From Plantago ovata (Eukaryota; Streptophyta; Magnoliopsida; Lamiales; Plantaginaceae), in assembly GCA_028274465.1 (NCBI GenBank), contig CM051455.1, forward strand, positions 118,705,547 to 118,769,546: DNA of 64,000 bases. Direction: 5' to 3'. A program made the position numbers and the translations under genes. The stretch's first letter is position 1. Each line of letters starts with the position of its first letter. This document shows, one piece after another, positions 34,836 to 46,227 of this stretch. The notes beneath the pieces were generated by a model. It saw only the letters and a program-made list of their open reading frames with translations, did not search any database and was not told where the DNA came from.

Positions 34836-36456
34836 TGTTGGTCCCTTTAAACAACAAGAAAAGACTAGAAGGGGGGTGAATAGTCTTTTCAAACTTTCGT
34901 CGTTTAAAAACTTTCTTAGCAAGTGCTTATTACTTTTCAGTAATGAGTTTACTGATACTTATCTTTCTCAGCAAGCGCAAGTTACTTTGTAGTAACTAAG
35001 TTTGCTGATACTTATAATCAGAGAGCGGAAGTCTTTGATACAATAAGTGCTCTTTCAGTAAATGAAGGTTTCAGCAAGTGATGTGAGTGACTGTGTACAA
35101 AACAAGTACAGTAAGTAAATCACACAAACACTTTTATAGTGGTATCAGAGAGTGGTGTAATCTCTCAACTAATCCACTTTGTCCTTTCTAGGACTGAATC
35201 CACTAAGAAAAGATTGAGGTTCCTTACAACACCTATCTAGAGCGATTCAAACAGAAACCAAAGCACACTTGATTCGTCTCCAACCTAATCTAGAGAACGC
35301 AACCTTGTTCTCCACCAAACTTGGTACTTTTAATCAGCAAAACTATGCTCAATTAAGTTCCCCCTGAATATCACGCCTGAAAGGGTGTATTTTCAGTTAG
35401 AGAGGTTTGGGATGAGATAACTTAATTATAACTTATTAAGTTACAATAAGTAATCTAAGAAACAAAACTATGAATACTTTGCAGTAAACAAGTTTGATTG
35501 TTTCTGGTGTCAAGACTTGTTCTTGTTCGAAAGAAAGAAAGAACACTTAACTAATTTCTTAGTTGTGTAAATTCTACTTCTTCACAAGTAGCTTTTTCAA
35601 GCTTTAAGTCTTGGAACGGATCAATGGCAGTAAAGAGTATTGAAGGGTTTGTGAGTTTAAGCACAAGTGAGAGTATGATCACGTTGTTGACACACTTCAA
35701 CTCTTTGCCGGATGACCTCTATTTATAGTGAAAATAAGGAGCCGTTTGAATTTCAAATTCTAAGGCTTTTGTTCCTTAAAATGTCACTATCTTGCTTTTG
35801 TACTTTCAGTAGCGTCCTTGTTTATCTTCTAGTCTTCATGTCCTTTCGCGTGTATGCTTTGCATTTAATGCTTATTTGAATAGAATTCAAATAGTAACAT
35901 TGGAGCGCAAATGCAAGTACTTTCAGCAAGAGGTCACATATGTTCCATCAGCAAGTGGTCAGTCTCAGTTTCAGCAAGCACAACCTACTCTGTCGTATAG
36001 ATTTTCACTTATGCAATACTGTTGCTGAAGTTTCCACTTTGTGAGCAACATGTGCCTTTGTAGATATCAGTCTTCAGAAATCTTCTAGTCTTCAGATCTT
36101 CAAAATCTTCAAGTCTTCAGATCTTCAAAATCTTCAAGATTCAAGTCTTCAGATCTTCAAAATCTTCAAGATTCTGAGCGGTTCTAAATGCTTCAATAGT
36201 TTGTTTGTAAAAACAAAGTACATCATCAGCAAATGCTTCAAATGCTTCAATAGGTTGTATTTCTTTTCAGAAAACAAGATACATCATAAGCTTTAAAACA
36301 AACCTATCTAGCACCTATTCTAAGTCTTCAGCAAACGTTCCTCTTTTACAATGTCCTTAAAATTCTAAATTCCTATGGACCTTAAGAGTACTAGTTACTA
36401 GACTTTCCTTAATTTAGCATGGTTAATTGCTCATCAAAATTACAAGTTTCATAACA
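34836..36456 (-). repeat. 5' LTR of copia B
   Basis: 1621 bp. It differs from the 3' LTR mainly by a third copy of the TCTTCAGATCTTCAAAATC repeat (about 36088-36175) and small indels. TATAAATA is at 35720-35727 on the minus strand. It ends against the target duplication ATTTC inside CACTA M. Confidence 0.95.
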
Positions 36457-36725
36457 ATTTCTATAGTGACACCATAATACGTGTACATAATTTACATTGT
36501 AACCGTATATTTGTCACAATAGCTATATTTGGTGACACTGTTTTAGCCGGTGAAAAAGAATAACTAGATTAGCTACCTTGATAAGGGTCACCATAGGTTA
36601 TTCTTGCGACACCATGGGTAATTATAAATTATTATAGTGATGCCATATTGCGTAATTATAAACGTATAATTTGACCAAAGCGATTGAGTCTCATTCCAGT
36701 CTATATCAGAAAATATACATATCAT

Positions 36726-36795
36726 GGGGTGCTGCGAGAATCGAACTCGCAATCTCTCGCAGGGAGCGAGAATCATACCACTAGACCAAACACCC
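36726..36795 (-). tRNA. tRNA-like sequence, tRNA-Pro-related body, altered anticodon loop
   Basis: On the minus strand this folds as a tRNA. The acceptor stem GGGTGTT/AGCACCC pairs fully with one G-U. The D arm is GTCTAGTGGTATGA, and the T arm GCGAG-TTCGATT-CTCGC is perfect. The body matches plant tRNA-Pro as I remember it, but the anticodon arm is TCTCGC-TCCCT-GCGAGA, two bases shorter than usual. Read with a 5-bp stem and 7-base loop the anticodon would be CCC, a glycine anticodon on a proline-like body. No CCA is encoded, as expected for a nuclear gene. It lies in the arm of CACTA M and is more likely a pseudogene than a working tRNA. Confidence 0.5.
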
Positions 36796-39700
36796 AGAAT
36801 TAACAAAAACATCATATGCACAAAGTTATCAACTGACTATAATTGATGCAAGTAAAACACACGGCTATAAACACTACGAAGTAGCTGGTTATTGGTACTG
36901 AGAGAGAGTGAGAGAGACAGAGATAAATGTTTAGGTATCCAATCTTACTTCTCAACTTACTTGAATTTCAGGTAGCATAACACAAGAATAACAACATTGA
37001 ACGTCTGTCTTCTCTACAAGTATATAAAAGTACAGAAAACAAGAAACAGTGAGGTTGAGGAAATTACCAGTGATGATCAGCAGGTAGACTTTGCTGGTGC
37101 AGAAGTATATAAAACTAGAATTAACACTTTCCTCTCGGAAGAGTAAGTAGCTTTCAAGTCACGTATTTGCAATAAATGTCAACTACACATCTAAGATCTC
37201 ACCACCAGTATGAACACGCTGCAAGAATTGAAACAATGATAATACCCTATTCACTAAGTGAATCAATACAAATGGATATCATAGAACAAGTCCAAGCTGA
37301 GACATTACTATTCAGGTTACACAACAAGAACAAAATGCATACAATTAACAAAGAAGATAAATGCCCCATATACAAATGGATCTCAGCAAGAACTCAAATG
37401 AAGTGAAGTTTTAGAAATATTAATTTATTTTGTTCCAGCAATCTTCTTCCTCAATGATTCTATATCTGTGGCCCACTCTTTTCTACTTAACTGTATAACA
37501 CAGTAATCAGTTTACACAAAAACTGTATTATTCAAACATCGATAACAAGACAGTAGAACATTACTATATTTTCTCAATATGACTCGACCGATTACCACAC
37601 AAAAAGTTTCCTAGATAAGAAAAGGAGGTAATGGTACATGAATAATCAGGTGTATCCAAGTTCAACTAATTCAATTATTGAGCTTCATGTAAAAAGTAGA
37701 TAGCATGACAAGTAAGAAGAAAATCAGTATTGGGAAATTGAAAAAGGAGATCAGAGTTTACCTAAAGTCTGATGTTCCAACTACAATTATTGGGAGATGA
37801 CAATGGAATCAGAATGGTCGGGGACATCTCCGACTCGATAAAGTAACGCAGTGACCATGCTATCACTAGTGTTCTGTGGAACTGGTCGTAGAATACTTCA
37901 TGGTAAATATCCAATTGGTGCACAAAGAACAAAGTTACCGGAAGACAAGGGAAACTGTAATTCAGTTCCCTGCAATTGCATGACCAACAACATGAAAATA
38001 TCAAGATTAAGATACAAGAAAATGCATTGGAATGTACAACTATATATTGGACACTACTACAATCAGCACCTTGTGCTTAAAGAATGATATGTTTGGGGTT
38101 GATAATTCTTCTTATATTTTTGAACCCATAGACACAATAAATTCAATCCAAATATAATTTATCTACTATATTTTCATATAACGAAGATGGTATGGATGGA
38201 CGCACCTCTTTTTCTGGCAAGTCCAAGTCATGAAAGGACAAGACTTCAGTGTCGTTGTGTGCTCGAGGATAACGGCGGCTTAGCAATAACATGGTACCTT
38301 TGGTCCCTTGGTTGATCATCTTCACATGATCTCATACGTACATTTGCATATCAACAAACACTGGCATGTGAAAAGGCAAATAAAATGCTCACATGGTTAA
38401 CCTTATCAATGCAAAGAAAGCAACATTATTGGAGTATAATTATCGCCATTACATATTGCAGAAAATCTGTTTCCATAACTCACCATCTTTCTGCTTTATC
38501 AACACCAGTGTGTCTAAAAAATTGTTGTTGGAGGTCACATTCCAGGTGCACTATCATAGTTGCCATCATTGTCATTGTCCTGAAAATGATAAACTCATTT
38601 ATGATGCTCCTTAGGCTGGCAAACAAACCTTTAAGTGAAAACATAATGAAAATAAAAGTATATTTCTCTAGTCAATGAACTCAGAATGTAAATTTGAAAA
38701 ACATTCCTATTTAAACACTCAACACAATAACTCTAGTGACAGGTATACGTTTGAGGGGAGCTCAAGCTGCTTAGGCGTTTGGTGGCTTGTAAGACATTTT
38801 GTTTTAAACAGCAGAAAAACTCGTATCTTCAGCTCCACATTTTCAGAATGTAAATATACCAGCTAGAGCACTGCAGAACAAATAGTCCCCATATTTAAGG
38901 AACATGCATAAATTGTCATGCGATTCGGCATGGGATTGGAAAGTAATATCATTAAACCATTACTAGAGATAAAGTTTCTAGAGTTCCAACTACAATTCCT
39001 ACTAAGTGATCAACTATTACAAGAAATTAACTTCTCATTCATAGCTGAGCTGCACATAGTTTAGCATAATAACTCTCTAGTGACAGGGAAGGGATTGTTT
39101 AAGGAAGCTTGTTAAGCAGCTGCTCTTTTAAAAAGAAAAATTAAAAAATAAAATAAACCAGATACTTGGTAGTTGTATCAATATCATACTAGTGAAGAAC
39201 TTCTAACAAGACTAAATAGCCATTGCTCGAAAAACTATGATGCTAATCAGCAAGTGGGATTGTGAAGCAGCAGCGAACAGGATACGCAAATCGCATAACT
39301 GAAGATAGTGAATCTCATTTATGAAATAAAATAACGTACATGTAAATGAATCACACAATCTAATGTACAATTTACACGGCATAATGAATGACAACATTTC
39401 AGCAAACTTATGGATCAATGAGTTTCAACATTAAATAAGTTAGGCAAAGAATTCATAGAGACATAAGATGAGAGAAATTCTGGTAGAAAATCACATGGTA
39501 TAGTTTATTGCTTATCAGAATATAAAACAAATCTGAAAATGAAGTAGTGTCATGCTTATTTTCATTTGTAATATTAAATATATTCGAATTAGAAGTTAGC
39601 ACTAATTAAGTAGAAATACAAAGCAATTGAAATAAAAGTTACCTGAACTGAAAGTACATGAACCAAAGAAAAGTGCCAATCAAACACAACTTTTCACCTT

Positions 39701-40322
39701 TATCTACTCGAAAAAGTCAAAGAGAGTTAAATAGTAGTCATTTCCACTCATGAAAATACGGAGAATCAGAAAAACAAGGATGAACTTGACTACAAATCAA
39801 TTAAGTGAAAAACAGAGAAGAAATTACTCTAGAGGTCACCTCAGTGATTCTTTCTGCAAAATAACTATTGCAAACAATAAAAACTTGACAAATTCAAAGA
39901 CAATCCATTGGCAGGTATTTTAGGCCCGGTTCCAAACAAAATAAACCCCAAGCAACTATCTCGAAGACAGATATTCACCTCTAACCACCTCGATCAAAAT
40001 ATTATTGGTAACTTTAGAAAGCTTATCAAATTGTCTACTTTGCCATAAATTACTGATATACAAGAGTGACAAGTACGAGCCAGTAAACAACAAGAGAAAA
40101 CAACCTGAAAAACAGATGCTAAAAGTTCAACTTTATAAAAAACGCTTTACCACCAGCATTTCACCGCTAAATAGTACGTCTTCCCGAATCTATATTCCTA
40201 AGAAAAAAGAGCTACTGAACATACAGTTTGAGGACATCAATCTAAATCCATAAAAATGCACAGCTTTGACTCCAGCCAGTAAAGATAAAGAATGTACAGA
40301 AAAGAGAAAATTCACAAAACAC

Positions 40323-40540
40323 CTGGCTTTGTCGATGGGTGTATTCTTCCAATTGAACCTAAATTCTTAACAAACACAAAACAAATTCAATTGATAATAG
40401 GTGAAGAACAATAGCTAGGTTAAATAAAATAGTAAAGGGAACTCAAGGATTCACAACTCAATCAAACACAGACCTTTGTTACTTACCTCTCTGGAGGCGA
40501 TCGGTGCTTTCTCCAGCATAATGACAAAAATCCTAGACAT
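40323..40540 (-). pseudogene. Possible captured gene, first two exons
   Basis: The ATG at 40540 opens 18 codons (MSRIFVIMLEKAPIASRE) ending at a perfect donor GAG|GTAAGT (exon edge 40487). After a 128-bp AT-rich gap an acceptor TTTAG (40359-40360) leads into a 36-bp block in the same phase (VQLEEYTHRQSQ) ending CAG|GTGTTT (edge 40323). A leader with GAGAGA runs and a TATA-like AATATAAAA lie upstream. The protein is not recognised. The splice grammar suggests a genuine gene start carried by the transposon. Chance is not excluded because the exons are short. Confidence 0.35.
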
Positions 40541-41135
40541 CGATATATGAATTTTGGGCAAGTAGAATATTGGAGCGAGAGAGACAAAGTTGAGTGCGAA
40601 TATATTCCATTTTAGAGAGACGGAGTTTGGTTGGTTTTTTTTATATTTTTAATTACATTCTATCAGGTAATTTTTCTGAAAAAAACACGGTCGATCTCAA
40701 TATGTTGGTATAGTGACGCTAATGGCTCTCGTGGCAACAAACCATGTCTAATTAGCTTTTGGGTAATATTAGGTTGGTGTAGTGACGCTTGTTTAATTGT
40801 GTCACTATAAAAAGTGTAACATTAGAGGATTTTTTTTAGTAGTGATAAACTCCACATAAAAACATGCAAAACTATACTAGGATGAATGTAGTGTATGCAA
40901 CTAAATACTAAGAAAGCGATAAACGTGCAAATGCAAATGCAAACAAAACACAAGATACCATACTCAACATGCAAAAAGCCAAACGATACTAACATCATGG
41001 TTCACATCCCATCCTCCCTCATGAAACTCAAGCTAGTCCCTAGCAAAAGAGGATGAGGAAATAAAAAGTGATACTAGATGTTACCGAATGTTTGGCCTCT
41101 GTCGGCTGAGTACCAGAATAGACATGTGTAAAGTT

Positions 41136-44100
41136 TCAAGCTGGCGATTCAAGAGTATCTCCCCACGGTGGGCGCCATTCTCTTGGTCCGGTGTAGCAAA
41201 GAGACCTAGGAAGCTTCATAGATCTCACCATCGGGAATGGGCGGTTTTGCTTCGCAGGAATGTCCGCTAAAGTTTTCACCAATAGTGGAACATTAACTTC
41301 GAACTCAGCGAGGTGCTTGTATAGTGGCGACTCCTGTGTATCCTGCTTGGCCAGCATGATCTGACCATGGAATGACATATGAGGTTTCAGGGGCACATAA
41401 GGGTTGGATGACTTATGAAGTACCTCCGTAATGTTGGGTGTGTCCCCCTTTTCGTCATTATTGACGATGCCTCCTTCAGGTGTTTGAGGTGTATCGTCCT
41501 GCACTTGAGATTCTTTCGAACTTTGACCAACTTCTTTTTCAGTGCTTGTTCCTGCATCGTTAGTCACAATAGATTTTACTATGTTTAGGACATACAAAAT
41601 TAGGAATTGTAGTTACCTTTCCAACTCGGAGGAGTAGTTTCACTTCCTCGTACTCAGGAACCTCAGTAGTAACTAATGGAAGTGGCTTGGGATCGATGAA
41701 ATCGACTCCGGGTGTCGAAACAGGGGAGCTAGGGGGCGGTTCGCCCCCTGCCCCGGGCGAATCGCCTGGGGCGAGCTGGGACGCCCCCAACTCGCTGTCT
41801 GTGGGGGGCGATTCGCCCCCTATGTTGGGCGGTTCGCCCCCCACCTCTAGGGGGGCGTCATCGTAAAAAATCCTCCCATCTTCGAGTTTATGAACCTCCT
41901 CTACTTTTTCACACTTTAGCAAGCTTAATTTCTCCAGTAGTTGCTCAGTTACTTCGACCCCTTCAAAAACTTTCGCTAAACGGAGATTATCTTCAACTTG
42001 CCCGGCGTGTGCAATTTCATAAACACTCTCAATGGCCTTAATTCCTGCATAACATGCAATTTCATCCTCCTCACTAATATCTTCTTCTTCAGAATATGCC
42101 TCATTCAGGCTGTCTGTTTCACCTCGGTCTAGTTCCTCACCAGTGATGTGAATTGGTATGACTTCCTCAGATTGTGCAGAACCTCTGGCGTACTTACGGA
42201 AGACCTCTTCTGCCTCTTCAACCGTACTTCTTCCAGTCCACTGCACAACCCATCCACTCTAAGTCATTCCTCATCACGTAGTCCACCAACGAAGTACCAA
42301 ATCAACTCCCCATCTTCGAAACGGTGATGGGGGCACTCACGTTTATACATCTCAAAATGTTCGTAGGTGTCATAAAACCGCTCATACTCTCCTTGCTTGA
42401 AGTGTTCAATCCTATCTCGTAAAGCAATCGTCACATGGTAAGGCATAAATCGCGCCAAGAACTCCTCTACTACATGGCCCCAAGTTTTCAGCGATCCTGG
42501 TGCTAACCTTGCCATCCAACGCCTTGGCTCATATCCAAGGGCAAAAGAAAATAATTTCCTGCACAATTGGTCCTTAGTAAACCCCTTTTCTGGAACTTTT
42601 GCTATTTCCTCCTCATAGGATCTTATGAAACTCAACGGATTCATCCCCACTCCATATTCAAACCTCGGTATGTCTCTCACCACTAAACTTGTCACTTCGT
42701 ACCCCGTCAACTCTTCCTCCAAGTATATAGTGATAGTGTATATGTCCTAGAGACTGTCCTTATTAAGGGCATGGAGCCCTTATAGAGGGCATATATGTAC
42801 TATTACACATGCCAACGTAATATAATATATGTTTGTTGCTTTTACTATTGAGTATCGCTTTCATATTTATATTACACCAGACATGCAGCATGTCATATCT
42901 CTATTACTGTCTGTATTGATATTAAACATGTCCCCTCGGATAGATGACCGATCACACAGATAGTGGGAGCTATGTGAGTTATCATCTATCCCAAACTCTC
43001 CCTAGTCGAGGTTCATCTCGATTGTAGGGGTCTGAATCAACCTGACGAGGCTAGTATGCGTGGAGGTTATACTTGTTGGAGCAAGTGTGAGCCGATCCCA
43101 CGACCACGGAACGGATTGTTGGACAATCAAGAAACGTTCCCATAACTGCGCATAGTTGTTCGAAGAAGGATTATCGAACAATGGAAGTACCCACCGGACA
43201 CTCCCATCGATGTATACTCTACACCGAAGTGTCTATGGGAACCGGTAAGTTATCGAAGTGATGTCAGTCGTCCTTTGGACTTACAGGACTTTATCATCAC
43301 ATTTGTTGCCCCATATTCTTGGTGGACCCGTCGATGTCAGCTCTGAATGAGCAGTTGACCTAAGACACGATCCAGGATTATGGCTACATACAAATGGGGG
43401 TGATAAGTGATTCTGTGAAGGATTCATCTCTCAAGTGTAGCACAGGAGAGTACTGCTCATAGTCTGCATAGTTGTGTTGGTAAAGTCACTGGCCAGTGCA
43501 AATGATATATTATGATGGTCCTAAGTATATCTTAATAACCAAGCAACTTCCTGAGACGCCCGTGGATGTATTATTGGGATAGACACTTCATCGATTCTAG
43601 ATGCATTCGAGCAAGTCAGATGAAGGGACGTTACCATCGCCGCGTTGAGCGCAACAAACTTCGCAACGAAAGGGTTTGATTTGAGAAACCTCTCAAACGT
43701 CCTCATATATTAATATTGCAAATGGAACCGTCTAGGAATTCAATGTTGCCTAGTCTAGGACTTGCTTAATACGATGAGGCCCTATGGGTCACACTATGTG
43801 GTGATTCAGTCTATCAGAATATCATTGAAGATGGAATCGCAATTAATTTGGAATTAATTGTGATTGATGGATTATAATTGATTTGGAATTAATTATAATA
43901 TTTGGTGGCTCAATTAATAATTTGGAATTATTAATTGAATTGGCTAATTAATTGTATTTTATGTAAATACAATTAAAGATTATATTTTGGAAATATAATA
44001 GAGGTTTGATTTGAAAGGATATGTTAATTTAGAATTAACATATGCACTTGGGCAAAATCTACTTGGAGTTTGAATTACCTTAGAACTATAAGTGGGTCCC

Positions 44101-44894
44101 AAAATTGGGACCCACCTATCTCCCGTAGGACAGGCGCGCGCGCGCGCATAGATGAGATAGGGGAAGGAGTTCGACTCCTTCCTCTATTAGAAGTCCAAGG
44201 GATAAGTTAGATTTTCCTGATTGAGTTTTAATTTGATTGGGAATGAATCTAGACTTGATATTGGTTTCTAGTGCGATAAGAATTAGATTCTTATTCCTTT
44301 ACGAAGTCTAATTGCTTATGCTTTAAGCTTCTATTGACTACTATATATAGTAGACTATTAGAGAGTTTTTGAACATAGTTTTACACACAGTTCAATAGAC
44401 ATTCACACAGTTGAATACCCAGTTTTCTTAGAGAAAATAAAAACTCTCCCCTCATCTATAGCCACACGCGCGCGCGCCACCGCACCGGAGGAATCGCCGC
44501 CCCGTCTTCTTGGTCACACAAAGAATATCCTAGTATTCTTCCGATAGGCTGTTCATCCGTGGATACCAAAGTTGAGGTTCTAGGAGCTGGAAACTAACTC
44601 TTATTGTCTTGCAGATAATCAGAGTATTGCAGATATCTTCGACTTCGACGAAGGAGAAGATACACCGGATTATTACGAAGACTTGGAAGCTGCTTTGGAA
44701 GTAAGGTTAGTCTTCTAATTGACGTGTTTATATATATACGACATATACATAATCAATTAACCTGTATGTTAAGAAAATTTTTGAAATTCCGCTGCGTACC
44801 CTAGGGGTAACTCTGACCGTATTTTCTTACATATAGATGAACTTCTTCTAACTTGCGAGAATTGGGGCATCATGCGAGCTTTCATGGACGTCAT
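41136..44894 (-). pseudogene. Gypsy gag of element D, split by solo LTR L
   Basis: The ATG at 44894 (MTSMKARMMPQFSQ) reads to the L insertion and resumes at 42730. It is homologous to the F gag at 60069-61400. The gag domain (YEPRRWMARLAPGSLKTW, FLARFMPYHVTIALRD, YKRECPHHRFEDGELIW) is at 42264-42620. A TGA at 42264-42266 replaces CGA of F, and frameshifts follow near 42250 and 41590. The acidic middle part contains Gly/Pro-rich codons made from GC palindrome modules (41732-41850). The C-terminal part has LYKHLAEFEVNVPLL, like the region just before protease in Athila-type polyproteins, and ends GPREWRPPWGDTLESPA. No zinc knuckle or protease remains. Confidence 0.8.
42731..44831 (+). repeat. 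Solo LTR L, about 2.1 kb, unassigned LTR retrotransposon
   Basis: TGATAGTGTATATG...TTTTCTTACA, flanked by TATAG at 42726-42730 and 44832-44836 within the gag of gypsy D. No internal region, terminal repeat or ORF was found, so it is a solo LTR. It is unrelated to the other LTRs here. The TATA-like CTATATATAGTAG near 44341-44354, followed by a GA-rich leader, suggests plus orientation. Alternating GC runs lie at 44133-44147 and 44466-44477, and AT-rich palindromic stretches at 43845-43945. The superfamily is not determined. Confidence 0.8.
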
Positions 44895-45037
44895 ACTTGA
44901 ATATCTGCAACAGGAGTAACTCAAAATTGAAAATTAGTCCTGTTAGAAGTCGCAAAAATCTGGAAACAAATTAACTACTAACTCTGAGAATTGAATGCTG
45001 AAAATATAAATAAGCTAAAGAGAAAAAAGGAGTATAT

Positions 45038-45055
45038 TCCCCGGCAACGGCGCCA
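45038..45055 (-). other. Primer binding site, tRNA-Asp (element D)
   Basis: TGGCGCCGTTGCCGGGGA on the element strand next to the 5' LTR, identical to the sites of C and F. Confidence 0.9.
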
Positions 45056-45058
45056 ATT

Positions 45059-46227
45059 TGATGAACGAGATTGTCAGACTCAATTAATTAAATAAAAAAA
45101 AAATAGCCAAAGGCAACTCACAACTACAACGAAAACCTAGGCACGCAGTGTAGAAGTAAAATAACCTCGAGTGTCGATCTCTAAGGACTATAACTAGCTT
45201 TATCTAATTTAACTTAAACTATAAATCAGGAATCAAGTGAAGCACATATTTTTCTTATCGATATGATGGAAGTTAGTGATAGTATGATCAATCAAAGCAA
45301 CGGGTAATAATCATGCATGAAGTACTTGAAGTTTGTATAGAAATCTATGATCGTTAATTGTCCTATGTGTTCCTTTCAATTCAACACTACGAAGATAGAT
45401 GGCTTAGATAGATCAAAGAAATAAAACAATAAATCAAGTCTTAAATGCGCGAAGCCACTGATGCATAATCAAGAACCCTAGCTAAGAAATCACATACTAT
45501 CACCAACGATAGATTTAGCTACTCATAGATAAATTGCAATCAACAAGAATCAAAGCAAGATTGAATGAAAACATGTTGAATGAAATAAATAAAAGCAGAA
45601 AAATCGTGAGATACAAGTTACCAACGAAGGTTGTCAATCTACGATGAATTGCTAACCCACAAGCAAAGAATCGAGAATCAAAGATGTCCAATTTCTATGC
45701 TTAAGCTTCCAAATCAATAAGAAAAAGTGTCTTCTATGCTAATAATTCCCAGAACAAGCTCTGGAGAATTTGTCTCTCAAAATAAGGTGAAAAGGTATGA
45801 AAAACGTAGAAAATAGGCAAACATATATATAGAGTGCGGAAACTGAGGGGCGAATCGCCTGGGGTCCCAGGCGAACCGCCTGGGAGCTCCAGGTCGGTGG
45901 AGACGCGTTTTCTTCAATGTTTTCCTTCTTGAACTCGAATTTTGCCTTCAAGTGACCTTTAAGCCTTGAAACTCGTCCCCTAGGCCTCCAAACTCGTCCG
46001 GAAACTTCTAGATACACCTTGGATGACCTCGAAGCACCAGAACTTCATTCTCTTCATCAATATTGCCCATAAAAATACATTTTTCACCTAAAACCTGAAA
46101 AATGCAAAGAAAAGGGAAACGTGACACTATTCTAATAAAATGCACTAAAATATAAGCTAAATTAACCTAGAGGATAGCTAACTTGGTGAAAAAGACTCGA
46201 ATGAAAGTGTAAAATACACGTTCATCA
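45059..46227 (-). repeat. 5' LTR of gypsy D
   Basis: 1169 bp, TGATGAAC...TTCATCA. The GC block is at 45846-45893, with modules in a GGGGCGAATCGCC/CCAGGCGAACCGCC form, and TATATATAG beside it (45826-45835). The CACTACGAAGATA unit occurs once. It is most similar to the LTR of G. Confidence 0.9.

Larger units (their letters stand above)
12714..36456 (-). mobile_element. Copia element B, complete, with both LTRs, gag-pol and large ORF2
   Basis: Minus-strand copia element bounded by LTRs 12714-14313 and 34836-36456, with target duplication ATTTC at 12709-12713 and 36457-36461. The order is LTR, iMet primer site, gag, protease, integrase, RT, RNase H, spacer, ORF2 of nearly 6 kb, polypurine tract, LTR. 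It contains gypsy C (18145-24565) and solo LTR K (26032-27344), both inside ORF2. Without these it is about 16 kb, long for copia and in keeping with Sireviruses. Several stops and one frameshift interrupt gag-pol. Confidence 0.95.
12573..40844. mobile_element. CACTA (En/Spm-type) element M, about 4.5 kb without the nested copia B
   Basis: The left end CACTACTAGAAAAAA (from 12573) and right end TTTTTTTTAGTAGTG (to 40844) form the terminal inverted repeats. They are flanked by ATA at 12570-12572 and 40845-40847, the 3-bp duplication expected of CACTA elements. Joining the flanks rebuilds GGCAATAAACTCCACATAAA, which matches G at about 46910-46940. Near the ends are scattered subterminal repeats of the form TAGTGACAC/GTGTCACTA (12595-12680, 36462-36640, 40710-40815). 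No transposase was recognised in the 141 bp left and 4.4 kb right arms, so M is probably non-autonomous. Confidence 0.85.
36457..40844. other. Right arm of CACTA M, AT-rich with probable captured genic DNA
   Basis: About 4.4 kb with no recognisable transposase. The first 180 bp and last 130 bp carry GTGACAC-type subterminal repeats. In between are a tRNA-like sequence (36726-36795), and near the right end a TATA-like AATATAAAA (about 40640, minus strand), a leader, and short open exon-like blocks with consensus splice sites (40323-40540). Other blocks with possible splice junctions (for example ending CCAGAAAAAGAG|GTGCGT at 38207) could be further exons. This resembles a CACTA element that has picked up host gene fragments. 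Confidence 0.5.
10931..46227 (-). mobile_element. Gypsy element D, non-autonomous, split by A, CACTA M and solo LTR L
   Basis: Minus-strand gypsy element with its own sequence at 10931-12572, 40845-42730 and 44837-46227. The 5' LTR is 45059-46227, followed by a tRNA-Asp primer site, a degenerate gag, a long 3' noncoding region and the inner end of the 3' LTR (10931-11081). The rest of the 3' LTR lies beyond copia A, outside the window. D sits inside the 3' noncoding region of gypsy G, which resumes at 46228 with ACAAGCACTTTGCTAAAC. No RT, RNase H or integrase sequence was found in any of its pieces. Confidence 0.85.

Noticed and set aside
1..36456. Copia A and B as a simple segmental duplication
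   Set aside because: They sit in different hosts (D LTR and CACTA M), carry different nested insertions and private mutations, and B has its own ATTTC duplication. They are separate insertions.
37176..40253. Several 60-100 codon ORFs in the arm of CACTA M taken individually as genes
   Set aside because: AT-rich, no recognisable domains, inconsistent frames. Only the 40323-40540 block has supporting splice and promoter context.
43521..43706. 61-codon ORF in solo LTR L
   Set aside because: No homology or start context. LTRs of this type are noncoding.
45739..46017. 92-codon ORF in the D LTR
   Set aside because: Overlaps the GC module block and TATA region of the LTR. Not conserved as protein in G or J.
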